Assembly: GCF_018332655.1 (NCBI RefSeq)
Contig: NZ_BOQL01000009.1
Span: 1-55,409 of the forward strand
Source: Actinoplanes auranticolor
Lineage (GTDB): Bacteria > Actinomycetota > Actinomycetes > Mycobacteriales > Micromonosporaceae
Length of the DNA: 55,409 nt
Direction: 5' to 3'
Both the position numbers and the translations under genes were made by a program. This document shows, one piece after another, positions 16,840 through 26,014 of the stretch (position 1 is its first letter; each line of letters begins with the position of its first letter). Under the pieces are notes generated by a model. It worked only from the letters and a program-made list of their open reading frames with translations. It ran no database searches and was not told where the DNA came from.

Positions 16840-19800
16840 CTAAAGGGGCAAATGCTCCGGGTCGTGAGCCACGACACGATTCCGGCCGGCCTGTTTGGCG
16901 GCGTAGAGGCCGGCGTCGGCCCGGCCGAGCAGGGTGTCCGGGGTCGGGTCGCTGGGGCGCAGCCGGGCCAGGCCGACGCTGATCGTCACCGGGATCGGCC
17001 CGGAGCGGGTGTCGACCGGCGTGCCGGCCACCGCGGCCCGCAGCTCCTCGGCGAGCTGGGCCCCGGCCGAGTCGATGCCGGGCAGCAGCACCGCGAACTC
17101 CTCACCGCCGTACCGGGCGACCAGGCCGTCGGCCGGCAGGCCGCCGAGCAGGCGCTGGACCACGCCCTTGATCACGTCGTCGCCGACCTGGTGGCCGTGC
17201 GCGTCGTTGATCCGCTTGAAGTGGTCGATGTCGACCATGAGCGCGGTGACCGGGCCGTCCACCGCCCGGGCGGCGGCCAGCGAGCGCTCGGCCAGCTCGA
17301 AGAAGCGCCGGCGGTTGGCGACGCCGGTCAGGCTGTCGGTGGTGGCCAGCTCGTTCACGCGGCTGAAGAGCCGGGCGTTGTCGAAGGCCACCATGCCCTG
17401 GCCCACCAGCGCGGCCGCGAGACCCAGGTCGGCCGCCGCGTACGCGCCCGGCCGGTCCGAGGCCAGCACCAGCACACCCACGGCGCCGTTGCGGTCGTCG
17501 AGGGTGACCGTGAGCCAGCTCTGCCCGGTGGAGTCGTCGAAGGCGCCGGCCCAGGGCGGCGTACCGTTGATCATGTCGGCCTGCCGGTTGTCCAGCAGGG
17601 CCCGCAGGTCCGGGTGCTCGGCCAGGGCGAGCTGCACCGGGGCCGGCCCGCCGAGCACGGTGATCTCGGTCGAGTCGGAGGTGCCCAGCAGCAGCCAGCC
17701 GCGGTTGGCGCCGGGCGTCTGCCGGGCGGTGAGCAGCAGCCGGCGCAGCACCAGCTGCGGGTCCAGGGTGCCGGTGAGCCGGGCCATCGCGCGGCGCAGC
17801 GTCTCGGCCAGGTCGCGCTGGCGGTTGGCGGCGGCGACCGCGACCTCGAGCTGGGCGGCGCGGGCCGTCTCCAGGCCGACCGCGATGTGGTGGGTGATGG
17901 CGGTCAGCACGTCGGCGTCGTCGACGGTGAAGACGCCCTTGGCGACCCGGCTGTCCAGGTAGACCACGCCGAGCAGGCGGTCGTCGAGCTCCAGCGGGGC
18001 GACCAGGATGCTGCGCAGGCCGTACTGGACGACGCTCTGCGCGCCCATGGCCTCGCCCTGCTCGGTGCCGGTGACCACGAGCGGCTCACGGCTGTGCCGG
18101 ACCCGGTCGACGACGGTGGCGCTGTAGCCGGTCAGCTCGGCCACGTCCCGGCCGCTCGAGTCCCGGCCGACGAACGGGGCCAGCACCTGGGTCTCGGCGT
18201 CCATGAGGAACAGGATGGCCCGCTCGGCGCCGAGCAGACGGGTGGTCTCGTCCAGCGCGACCCGGGTCAGCCGGTCCGGGTCGATGACCCGGGAGGCAGC
18301 CAGGCTCAGCTGCTCCAGGGCGGCCCAGCGCTGGCCGGCCCGGCCGCGGGTGGCCACCACGGGTACGCGGTTGCGGCGCCCGGCGTCGAGCCGGAACTCG
18401 GCGGCCACCCGGCGTGCCCGGTGCGGCCAGCCCCGGTCCTCGGCGATCCCGGCGGCCATCCGCGCCTGCCGCTCGGCTTCCCCGGTGCTGCCGGCGGCGG
18501 TGAGCGCGCGGGCGCGTACCAGGGCGGCCTCGAAGGCCGGCAGCGGCGCGTCGACCTTGCGCAGCAGCGGCTCGGCCTTGGTCAGCAGCTCCAGGGCGGC
18601 CGTGCTGCGGGCCGGGTCCAGGGCGATCAGCGCCGCGCGGGTGATCCGGTGGTGCGCGGCCACGATCGGCCGGCGGGTGACCCGGCCCAGCGCGGAGACG
18701 GCCGCCGCGGCGACGGCCACCGCGGCGTCGCGGTCGCCCGGGGCGGCCCGGCGGGCCTGCTCCAGCCGGCCGTACGCCAGATAGACGTAGTAGCAGTGCT
18801 GGGCGGGCAGCACGTCGAGCGGGCGCAGCCCGAGGCTCTCGAACTCGGTGACGGCCTCGTCGAAGGCGCCCTCGAGGTCGTCGCGCTCGATGGCGGACAG
18901 CATCCGGGCGATGATCGTGTCGACGACCTCGTGGATCTCCTTGGGTCCGTCCGCGGCGCGGGCCAGCGCGGCGACCGCCTCGCCGGCCCGTCCGCGCATG
19001 GCCAGCAGCCCGGCGTCGACGGCCACCACGGCACTGCGGTCGGCGTTGCCGCCGGCCTCGAGCCAGCGCTGCCGGGCCGGCCGGGCCGCCTCGGCCTCGG
19101 TGATCTCGCCGCGCAGCAGCCAGTCCCAGCCGAGAACGGCGTAGCAGTCCAGGATCAGGCCGACGTCGAGGAAGCGGTCGCGCTCCGCCAGCACCTGACG
19201 CACCCGCTCGCCGGAGTCCGCGCCGCTGCCGTGCACCGCGATCGCCGTCATCCAGTCGATCCGGGCGAGCAGCGTGGGGTCGCCGAACTCGTGGGCCTGG
19301 CGGACGGCCGCCGCGGTGATCCGGTCGGAGGTGCGCTGCAGTCCCAGCATCCGCAGGGCGAGGGTGAGGCCGACGAGGTCGCGGGCGCGTTCCGGGGTCC
19401 GGCCGAGCCGGCTCGTCGGGTGGATGAAGCGCAGGCCGTACAGCAGCGAGCGCAGCGGGCGCAGGGTTCGCACGCTGCCGGAGCCGCCGTAGTGGTACAG
19501 CGTCGTCTGCAGTTTCAGCCGCTCGCGGTACGCGCCCTTGGCGGTGCCGTAGCCGAGCCGGGTGACGCCGATCAGGCAGCCCACGAAGAACAGCCACATG
19601 CCGGTGAGCGCGGCCACGACCGGGTTGCGCGGCAGCGGGCGGCCCAGCTCGGCCAGGCCCTGCTCGACCGCGCGGACCTGCTCGGCGCCACCCCAGTTGC
19701 TCTCGTGCACGCGGGCCAGGTGCAGGTGCAGGTGCGCCCGGGCGATGCGGTCGGTGGTCCCGTCCAGGGCGGTGGTCAGGGCGGCGATCGCCTCGTCGAA

Positions 19801-22113
19801 GCGGCCGTTCTGGTGGTACGCGATCCCGAGCAGCTGGTGGAACTCGCTGTCCACGGTCAGCCCGCCGGTCGCGGCGGCCTCGGCGGCGTACTCGAGGAAG
19901 GTCAGCGCGGTGTCCGGGGCGTGCTCGGCCAGCGCCCGGGCCCCGGCGGCCTGTCCCGCGCGCAGCATCCGGGCCGGCTCGTACGAGGGGTCGCCGAGCG
20001 CGCAGTGCCGGGCGAGCGCGTACACGTCTGCGCCGTCACGGTCGAGCACGTCCGCGATGCGCTGGTGCAGCCGGCGCACCTCGTCGTCCGGCAGGCCGTC
20101 GATCAGCGCCAGGCGGATGCTGTCGTGCAGGAAGCGCACGGTGCCCTCGCGGTGCTCGACGAGACCGCGGCGGGCGGCGTCGGACAGCACGTCGAGGACC
20201 CGGCGGCGGCCGACGCCGGCCACCTCGGCGACCAGGCCGGGGGCGAAGGTGGCGCCGATGACGCCGGCCAGTTGCAGCAGCCGGCGGTTCTCCGGGGCCA
20301 GGGTGCCCATCCGGCGCAGCAGCAGCTGGGCGGAGTCGGCCGGCAGGGCCAGCTCCTGGACGCCGGCGGTGTCCACCCGCCAGACGCCCCAGTCGGGGGT
20401 CAGCAGGCCGGCGTCGATCACCGCTCGCGCGTAGCCGAGCGTCGCGAACGGGTTCCCGCCGGTCAGCACGGCGATCGCGGCGGCCCCGCGCTCGTCGATC
20501 CGGACGCCGCCGGACAACGCGCTGATCAGGTCGCCGACGCCCGCGGCGCTCAGCGGCGCCAGCGTGATGTCGGTGTCGGGGCCGGGCTCGAGGCGGTTGA
20601 GGACCATCGCGGCCGCCGGCGCGCCCTCCTCGTCGTTGCGGGCGGTGGCCAGCACGAGCAGCGGCACGCCGCTCAGCCCGGCGGCGAGCTGCTCCAGCAC
20701 CCGTACGGTGCCGTCGTCGAACCACTGGACGTCGTCGAGGTGCAGCAGCACCGGGCCGGTCGTCCGGGCCACGCCGGTGAGCAGGTCGGCGACGGCGGCC
20801 GAGTGCCGTTCCAGGCCGATCTCGGCCGCCACGCCGGGCACGCCGAGCGCGTCGGCCAGGGCCGGGGACAGGCTGGTGACCAGGCCGGCGCCCTGCCCGG
20901 CGGCGGAACGCAGCAGCTTCGCGGCGGCGGTGGCACCGCCGGAGCGGCGCAGCAGGGCCCGGACGTACGCGTCGACGGCCGCCCGCAGCGGCGCCATCGG
21001 CCGCCGGTCGCTCGGTGAGGCGGTGCCCCGCAGCACGGTGCCGCCGGCCGCCTCCACCAGCTCGCCCAGCTCGGTCGCGAGCCGGGTCTTGCCGCTGCCG
21101 GTGCCGCCGTGCAGCACGGCGATGCCACCACGGCCCGCCGCGGCGGCACTCCAGCGCTCCCGTAGCGCGGTGAACTCGGTGTCCCGGCCGGTCAGCGGGA
21201 CGGCGACCAGCGGGGGTGGACCGTCCTGCTCACCGAGCGGGAACAGCGTGGCCGGGTCGTCGCCGAGCCGTCGCAGGTCGGCCAGCAGGCCCGCGGCGCT
21301 CTGGTAACGGTCGTCGGGGTCCTTGGCGAGCAGCCGGACGAGGATCGCGGCGAAGGTCGCGCCCAGGCCGGGGGCCAGGGCCCGGGGGTCGGGTACGGGC
21401 GCGGTGGCGTGCAGGTGCAGCAGCTCACCGACGTCGGCCGCGGCGAACGGCGGTGCCCCGGTGACGCACTCGAAGAGCACCGCACCGAGGGCGTACAGGT
21501 CGGAGCGGCCGTCCACGGGCCGGTTGAGCATGCCGCTCTGCTCGGGCGGGCTGTAGACCAGCGTGCCGGCGACCGGCTCCTCGGTCAGCCCGTTGGGGCC
21601 GGCCGGGACGCGGGTGGCCAGCCCGAAGTCGACCAGTGCGGCGGCACCGTCCGGGCCGACGACGATGTTGTCCGGCTTGACGTCGCGGTGCACCAGGTCG
21701 TGGGCGTGCGCCGCCTGCAGGGCGCCGGCGAGATCGGTGGCGATCCGCACGGCGGCGGACTCACGGACCGGGCCGCGGGCCAGGCGGGCGGTCAGCGGCT
21801 CGCCCGCGATCAGATCCATGATCACGTACGGGCGGCCGCCGGCCGTACCGGCCTTGTGCACGCGGGGCAGGCCCGGGTTGTCGATGGCGGCCAGCAGAGC
21901 GCACTGGCGGCGGAACTCCCGCACGCCCTCGGCGCTTGCGGCGACGGTGTCGCGCAGGAGTCTGAGGGCGTACTCCTGGCCGCGCAGCCGTACCCGGTGC
22001 ACGACCGCCTGGGTGCCCCGGCCCAGCTCGCCCAGCACTTCGAGCCCGGCGGCATCGCCGGGCTCGAGCTGCAGCAGAGCCGGCTCGGCCGGCGGAGAAG
22101 GCGTGGCACCCAC
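16840..22113 (-). CDS. Ser/Thr kinase - AAA ATPase - GAF-GAF - GGEEF diguanylate cyclase fusion
   Basis: A 1757-residue signalling protein. Residues 25-285 are a Hanks-type kinase: glycine loop GRGTQAVVHRV, HRDVKPDN (D144), DFG (162-164) and a PPE motif. The beta-3 lysine is replaced by Arg51, encoded by the rare codon AGA at 21961-21963. Residues about 306-600 are an AAA/NACHT-like ATPase with Walker A GGTGSGKTR (336-344) and Walker B LLHLDDVQWFDD. Residues about 650-1220 are TPR-like helical repeats. Two GAF domains follow (about 1235-1390 and 1410-1575). A C-terminal GGDEF domain (about 1588-1750) has an active-type GGEEF at 1669-1673. The inhibitory I-site is LPAD rather than RxxD. It starts at a GTG. 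It would couple kinase/ATPase input to c-di-GMP synthesis; the kinase may be weak or dead. Confidence 0.9.
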   Translation of the reverse strand: MGATPSPPAEPALLQLEPGDAAGLEVLGELGRGTQAVVHRVRLRGQEYALRLLRDTVAASAEGVREFRRQCALLAAIDNPGLPRVHKAGTAGGRPYVIMDLIAGEPLTARLARGPVRESAAVRIATDLAGALQAAHAHDLVHRDVKPDNIVVGPDGAAALVDFGLATRVPAGPNGLTEEPVAGTLVYSPPEQSGMLNRPVDGRSDLYALGAVLFECVTGAPPFAAADVGELLHLHATAPVPDPRALAPGLGATFAAILVRLLAKDPDDRYQSAAGLLADLRRLGDDPATLFPLGEQDGPPPLVAVPLTGRDTEFTALRERWSAAAAGRGGIAVLHGGTGSGKTRLATELGELVEAAGGTVLRGTASPSDRRPMAPLRAAVDAYVRALLRRSGGATAAAKLLRSAAGQGAGLVTSLSPALADALGVPGVAAEIGLERHSAAVADLLTGVARTTGPVLLHLDDVQWFDDGTVRVLEQLAAGLSGVPLLVLATARNDEEGAPAAAMVLNRLEPGPDTDITLAPLSAAGVGDLISALSGGVRIDERGAAAIAVLTGGNPFATLGYARAVIDAGLLTPDWGVWRVDTAGVQELALPADSAQLLLRRMGTLAPENRRLLQLAGVIGATFAPGLVAEVAGVGRRRVLDVLSDAARRGLVEHREGTVRFLHDSIRLALIDGLPDDEVRRLHQRIADVLDRDGADVYALARHCALGDPSYEPARMLRAGQAAGARALAEHAPDTALTFLEYAAEAAATGGLTVDSEFHQLLGIAYHQNGRFDEAIAALTTALDGTTDRIARAHLHLHLARVHESNWGGAEQVRAVEQGLAELGRPLPRNPVVAALTGMWLFFVGCLIGVTRLGYGTAKGAYRERLKLQTTLYHYGGSGSVRTLRPLRSLLYGLRFIHPTSRLGRTPERARDLVGLTLALRMLGLQRTSDRITAAAVRQAHEFGDPTLLARIDWMTAIAVHGSGADSGERVRQVLAERDRFLDVGLILDCYAVLGWDWLLRGEITEAEAARPARQRWLEAGGNADRSAVVAVDAGLLAMRGRAGEAVAALARAADGPKEIHEVVDTIIARMLSAIERDDLEGAFDEAVTEFESLGLRPLDVLPAQHCYYVYLAYGRLEQARRAAPGDRDAAVAVAAAAVSALGRVTRRPIVAAHHRITRAALIALDPARSTAALELLTKAEPLLRKVDAPLPAFEAALVRARALTAAGSTGEAERQARMAAGIAEDRGWPHRARRVAAEFRLDAGRRNRVPVVATRGRAGQRWAALEQLSLAASRVIDPDRLTRVALDETTRLLGAERAILFLMDAETQVLAPFVGRDSSGRDVAELTGYSATVVDRVRHSREPLVVTGTEQGEAMGAQSVVQYGLRSILVAPLELDDRLLGVVYLDSRVAKGVFTVDDADVLTAITHHIAVGLETARAAQLEVAVAAANRQRDLAETLRRAMARLTGTLDPQLVLRRLLLTARQTPGANRGWLLLGTSDSTEITVLGGPAPVQLALAEHPDLRALLDNRQADMINGTPPWAGAFDDSTGQSWLTVTLDDRNGAVGVLVLASDRPGAYAAADLGLAAALVGQGMVAFDNARLFSRVNELATTDSLTGVANRRRFFELAERSLAAARAVDGPVTALMVDIDHFKRINDAHGHQVGDDVIKGVVQRLLGGLPADGLVARYGGEEFAVLLPGIDSAGAQLAEELRAAVAGTPVDTRSGPIPVTISVGLARLRPSDPTPDTLLGRADAGLYAAKQAGRNRVVAHDPEHLPL

Positions 22114-22182
22114 GTTGCCTTTATCGGCCCAGGTCGCCCCCGCTGAAGGATTGGACCCGGGCCGATCTGCCGGCCGGGCCCG

Positions 22183-22809
22183 TCAGCCGCAGGTCTGCAG
22201 GGCCGAAGCGGCCGTCACCACCTGCGGGTACAGCGCTCGCGACAGCTCCACCGGCGCCGACTTGCCCGCCACCGAGACCGGCGGCATCTCCTGGTAGGCG
22301 ACCGCCTCGTCGGTGACCGCGCGGGTGGCCGCGCAGACGACCACGGTGTCGTGCGGCGCGTACGCCTGCAGCCGCGCCGCCGTACTGACCACGCTGCCGC
22401 TGACCATCCCGTACCCGCCGTCGCGGGTCTGGTCCAGGTCGACGATGGCGTCGCCGGTGGCCAGCCCGACCCGGGTCCGGACCGGGAACCGGCCGGCCAG
22501 GAGACGCCCCCGCAGCGCCTCCTGGATCGCCAGCCCGGCCCGGACCGCCCCCGCGGCGGCGCGGCTCACGTCCTGCGGCGTGCCGGCGACCGGTGCGGTC
22601 GCGCCGAAGATCGCCATGACCGCGTCCCCGATGAACTTCTCCACCACTCCGCCCGCGGCCTGCACCTCGGCCGACACGGTGGCGAAGTAGTCCATCTGCA
22701 GATCCCGGACATCCGCGCAGTCCAGCTCGTCGACGATGCTGGTGAAGCCCACGATGTCGACGAACAGCACGGTCACTGTCTGTCGCCGGCACCGGAGGCC
22801 GGCTGTCAT
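22183..22809 (-). CDS. Class III adenylate/guanylate cyclase-like domain protein, degenerate
   Basis: A 208-residue stand-alone class III cyclase domain. The metal aspartates D18 (FVDIVGFTS) and D62 (KFIGDAVMAIFG) and the purine-recognising K58 are present. The second half of the site is altered. The usual G-D-x-V-N-x-A-A-R-L reads G-S-V-V-S-T-A-A-R-L, so the transition-state Asn is Ser142 (Arg146 is kept), and the residue seven before it, normally Asp or Thr, is Met135. Activity is therefore doubtful. The ATG at 22809 was chosen; a GTG at 22818 is equally possible. It sits between the kinase-GGEEF gene and a divergent LuxR-type ATPase regulator. Confidence 0.82.
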   Translation of the reverse strand: MTAGLRCRRQTVTVLFVDIVGFTSIVDELDCADVRDLQMDYFATVSAEVQAAGGVVEKFIGDAVMAIFGATAPVAGTPQDVSRAAAGAVRAGLAIQEALRGRLLAGRFPVRTRVGLATGDAIVDLDQTRDGGYGMVSGSVVSTAARLQAYAPHDTVVVCAATRAVTDEAVAYQEMPPVSVAGKSAPVELSRALYPQVVTAASALQTCG

Positions 22810-22990
22810 TCTGTTCACGTCCCCACGTCCCTTCGCCGCATTGGCGAGATGAACGGTGCCAGCCGGCGGGGGTCCAGCGGATCGGCAGAATGACGTATCT
22901 GTGACAGCGGGCCCCAGCGTCGAATTTGTGACGCAGAACAGTCCGAACCGACGAGAACGTGCTACCCGGATCGGCACTAGGCTGCCACGC

Positions 22991-25843
22991 ATGGCCAGCG
23001 AGGGGGACGACGCGCCTATTGTCGGACGTACCGGCACTTTGACCGCGCTTCGCACGGACCTGCTGAACGCCGGTCCCAGCGGCACCGCGGCGGTGTTCGT
23101 CACCGGCGAGAGCGGTGTGGGCAAGACCCGCCTGCTCCACGAGACGGCCGAAGCCCTGCGTGAGGCCGGTGTCGCCGTGCTGTCCGGCACGTGCCTGGAC
23201 ATCGGTGACGCCTCTCCGCTGCACCCGGTCCTGCAGGCGTTGCGCCGCGCCGGCGTGCACGCCGACACCGGCCCGGTGGACGCCGCGGCCAACCAGGACG
23301 GCGCCGGGGTGCTGCTCGAACGGGTCTCCCAGCAGTTGCGCTCCCTGGCCCAGGGGCGGCGCCTGCTGCTCGTGCTCGACGACCTGCAGTGGGCCGACCG
23401 CAGCACCCGGCAGCTGCTGCTCTACCTGCTGGCCGGCCTCGGCGAGATCAATCTGTCGGTGCTGGCCGCGGTCCGCTCCGAGTCGCTGCACGGCTCGCAT
23501 CCGCTGCGGCGGGTGCTGGCCGAGTTGCGCCGGTTACGTTCCGTACGCGTGCTGGACCTGGCCCCGCTCGACCGGGAGGCGACCGGTGAGCTGGTCGCCG
23601 CGATCGCCGGCGCGACCGTCGCCCCGGAGGACGCCGACCGGGTCTACAAGCGCAGCGGCGGTAACCCCTTCGTGGTCGAGGAGCTCTCCCGGGACCTGCG
23701 GGACGGCCGGGTCGAGCTCTCGGACACGCTGCGCGAGATCTTCCTGTCCCGGGTCGACGAGCTGCCCCCGCACGCCCACGACGTGGTGCACGCCGTCGCC
23801 GCCGGCGTCGAGCCGGTCGAACACGCCCTGCTGGCCCGCGTCCTGCCGCTGCCGGAGACCGAGCTGATCGAGGCGATCCGGGCGGCGGTCGCCCACCGCT
23901 TCGTGACCAGCGCGAACGACGGGTACCGGCTGCGGCACCAGGTCGTCGCCGAGGTCCTCGAGCACGAGGTGCTCCCGGCCGAGAGCGCCGCCCGGCACCG
24001 CCGCTACGCCGAGGCGCTCGAGGCTGTCCCCGGCACGGTCGACCATGCCCGGCTGGCTCACCACTGGCGGCAGGCGGGCGAGCCGGCCCGGGCGATGCCC
24101 TCGGTCGTCGCCGCGGCCCGGGCGGCCGAGCAGCTCTACGGCTTCGCCGAGGCGCACCGCTACTGGAGCATGGCGCTGGAGCTGGGCTGCGAGCAGGCGC
24201 CCGAGTACACCGAGCTGCTGGCCCACGCCGCCGAGTCGGCGCACCGCTGCGGCGAGCACCAGCGGGCCCTGACCCGGCTCGAGGAGCTGGCGGCCCGTCC
24301 GGACGGCCCCGGCGCCTGCGAGATCCACCTGCGCCGGGCCCGCTACCTGGCCGCGGCGGGCCGCTCGGCGACGGCGGAGATCGAGTACGAACGGGCGCTG
24401 GCGTTCGCGGAGTGCACCCAGTCGGAGAAGGCCAGCGCCGCCGCACACCTCGCTGAGCTGCTGGTTCACCTGGGCCGTTACGCCGACGCCGGGGTCCGCG
24501 CACGCGATGCGCTGGAGCTGGCCGAGAAGGCCGACGGCTCGACCGGCGACCTGGTCCGGGCCAGCGCGGCGCTCGGGTTCAGCCTGGCTTTCCGGGAGGA
24601 TCCGGACGCGGGGCTGGCGGTGATCCGCCAGGCCGTGGAGATCGCCGAGCGCTCGGGGCACCCGGACGACATCGGCTGCGCCTATCTGCACCTCGCCGAG
24701 CTGCTCACCGGCCCGCTGAACAGCGTCGAGGAGGGCGTGCTGGTGGCCCGCCGGGGCGCGGAGAAGCTGGCCGCGATCGGGCTGGGCCGCACATACCAGA
24801 CCCGGTTGCTGGCGATCGCCGCGAACGGGCTGTTCCGGATCGGCGACTGGGCCGAGATGGAGAAGGTGCTCGACACGGCGATGCGGCACCACCCGTCCGG
24901 CGCCGACGCTGTCGAGCTGCTGCTGTCGCGCTGCCGGCTGTGGGTCGGCGTCGGCGACGTGGAGCAGGCCGACCGGGACCTGGAGGCGGTGGCGACCATC
25001 CTGGCCGGCGGCGGCGCCCGGCACGTGCTGCCGATGCTCACGCTGCGGGCCGGGCTGGCCATGTGGCAGGGCCGGCACGCGGAGGCGCGGGCCGCCGTGC
25101 AGCGCGGCCTGACCGAGACCCGCTCCGACGACCTGGTGCTGCTCGGCGTACTGGCCTGGCACGGGCTGCGCGCGGAGGCGCAGGCGCAGGCCGGCGGCAA
25201 GGTGCCGGTGGATCCGGCGGCGGTGCGCCGGCTGCAGACCGTGGTCGAGCGGATGGCCCGCGGCGCCGGCAACGCGGCCCCGCCGGTGCGGGCCGTGGTC
25301 GACGGGTATCTGGACCTGTGCGCGGCCGAGCAGAGCCGCATCGACGACCGTAACGACCCGGAGCTGTGGGCCCGGGCCGCGGCGGCGTGGGACAGGCGCA
25401 AGCAGCCCTACCCGGCGGCGTATTCGCGGCTGCGGCAGGCCGAGGCCACCTTCGCCCGCCGGCCGGGACGGTCCAACCGTGGCCGGGCGGCCGCCACGAT
25501 GGCGCTACGCGAGGCGTACGCGACCGCGCGGGCCATGGGCGCCAAGCCGTTCGCGGCCGAGATCACGGCGGTGGCGACCCGGGCCCGGGTGGCCCTGACC
25601 GGCGACGAGGACACGGTGGCCATCGCGGCGCCGGGCCACGGATCCGGCGACGAGCTCGACGTGCTGACCGAGCGCGAGCGGGAGGTCCTGGCCGCGGTGG
25701 CCGAGGGGCTGACCAACCGGGAGATCGGTCAGGCCCTGTTCATCAGCGAACGGACCGTCGGCGTGCACGTCGGGCACATCTTCGACAAGCTCCAGGTACG
25801 CACCCGGGTGCAGGCCAGCCGGGTGTTCCTCCGCGCGGCGTGA
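22991..25843 (+). CDS. LuxR-family ATPase transcriptional regulator (LAL/MalT-like)
   Basis: A 950-residue large ATP-binding LuxR regulator. The N-terminal ATPase has Walker A TGESGVGKTRLL (about 38-49) and Walker B LLLVLDDLQWAD. A long TPR-like helical middle region (about 350-860) follows. The C-terminus is a LuxR/GerE helix-turn-helix: LTEREREVLAAVAEGLTNREIG then SERTVGVHVGHIFDKLQV. ATP and ligand binding control DNA binding in this family. The ATG at 22991 is directly ahead of the conserved 'IVGRTGTLTALR' start. It is divergent from the cyclase-like gene, so these may form one signalling unit. Confidence 0.9.
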   Translation: MASEGDDAPIVGRTGTLTALRTDLLNAGPSGTAAVFVTGESGVGKTRLLHETAEALREAGVAVLSGTCLDIGDASPLHPVLQALRRAGVHADTGPVDAAANQDGAGVLLERVSQQLRSLAQGRRLLLVLDDLQWADRSTRQLLLYLLAGLGEINLSVLAAVRSESLHGSHPLRRVLAELRRLRSVRVLDLAPLDREATGELVAAIAGATVAPEDADRVYKRSGGNPFVVEELSRDLRDGRVELSDTLREIFLSRVDELPPHAHDVVHAVAAGVEPVEHALLARVLPLPETELIEAIRAAVAHRFVTSANDGYRLRHQVVAEVLEHEVLPAESAARHRRYAEALEAVPGTVDHARLAHHWRQAGEPARAMPSVVAAARAAEQLYGFAEAHRYWSMALELGCEQAPEYTELLAHAAESAHRCGEHQRALTRLEELAARPDGPGACEIHLRRARYLAAAGRSATAEIEYERALAFAECTQSEKASAAAHLAELLVHLGRYADAGVRARDALELAEKADGSTGDLVRASAALGFSLAFREDPDAGLAVIRQAVEIAERSGHPDDIGCAYLHLAELLTGPLNSVEEGVLVARRGAEKLAAIGLGRTYQTRLLAIAANGLFRIGDWAEMEKVLDTAMRHHPSGADAVELLLSRCRLWVGVGDVEQADRDLEAVATILAGGGARHVLPMLTLRAGLAMWQGRHAEARAAVQRGLTETRSDDLVLLGVLAWHGLRAEAQAQAGGKVPVDPAAVRRLQTVVERMARGAGNAAPPVRAVVDGYLDLCAAEQSRIDDRNDPELWARAAAAWDRRKQPYPAAYSRLRQAEATFARRPGRSNRGRAAATMALREAYATARAMGAKPFAAEITAVATRARVALTGDEDTVAIAAPGHGSGDELDVLTEREREVLAAVAEGLTNREIGQALFISERTVGVHVGHIFDKLQVRTRVQASRVFLRAA

Positions 25844-25929
25844 CCTTTTCGTTATCTACGTACGCGGAATACGTCGTTCTACCGATCCCCGTGCCCGCCC
25901 CCGGTGAAAAGCTGATTCCCGTTCGGGGG

Positions 25930-25973
25930 AGCACCGCCCGGCCGGCCGCACCACCGGGCCGCCGGGCGGTGCT
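25930..25973. terminator. Hairpin after the LuxR-type gene
   Basis: A 13-bp perfect stem (AGCACCGCCCGGC at 25930-25942 with its reverse complement at 25961-25973) and an 18-nt loop, 87 bp after the LuxR-type stop and 42 bp before the next ATG. Probable intrinsic terminator without a U-tract. Confidence 0.6.
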
Positions 25974-26014
25974 GGAGGGCCTCCGCGAGGGAGTTCCGTG
26001 TGTGGAGGACCGCG

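Noticed and set aside
16852..21018. Very long open frame on the plus strand opposite the kinase-GGEEF gene
   Set aside because: It is a GC-driven shadow: no recognisable domain, Gly/Arg/Gln-rich composition, and the minus strand encodes clear kinase, ATPase, GAF and GGEEF motifs.
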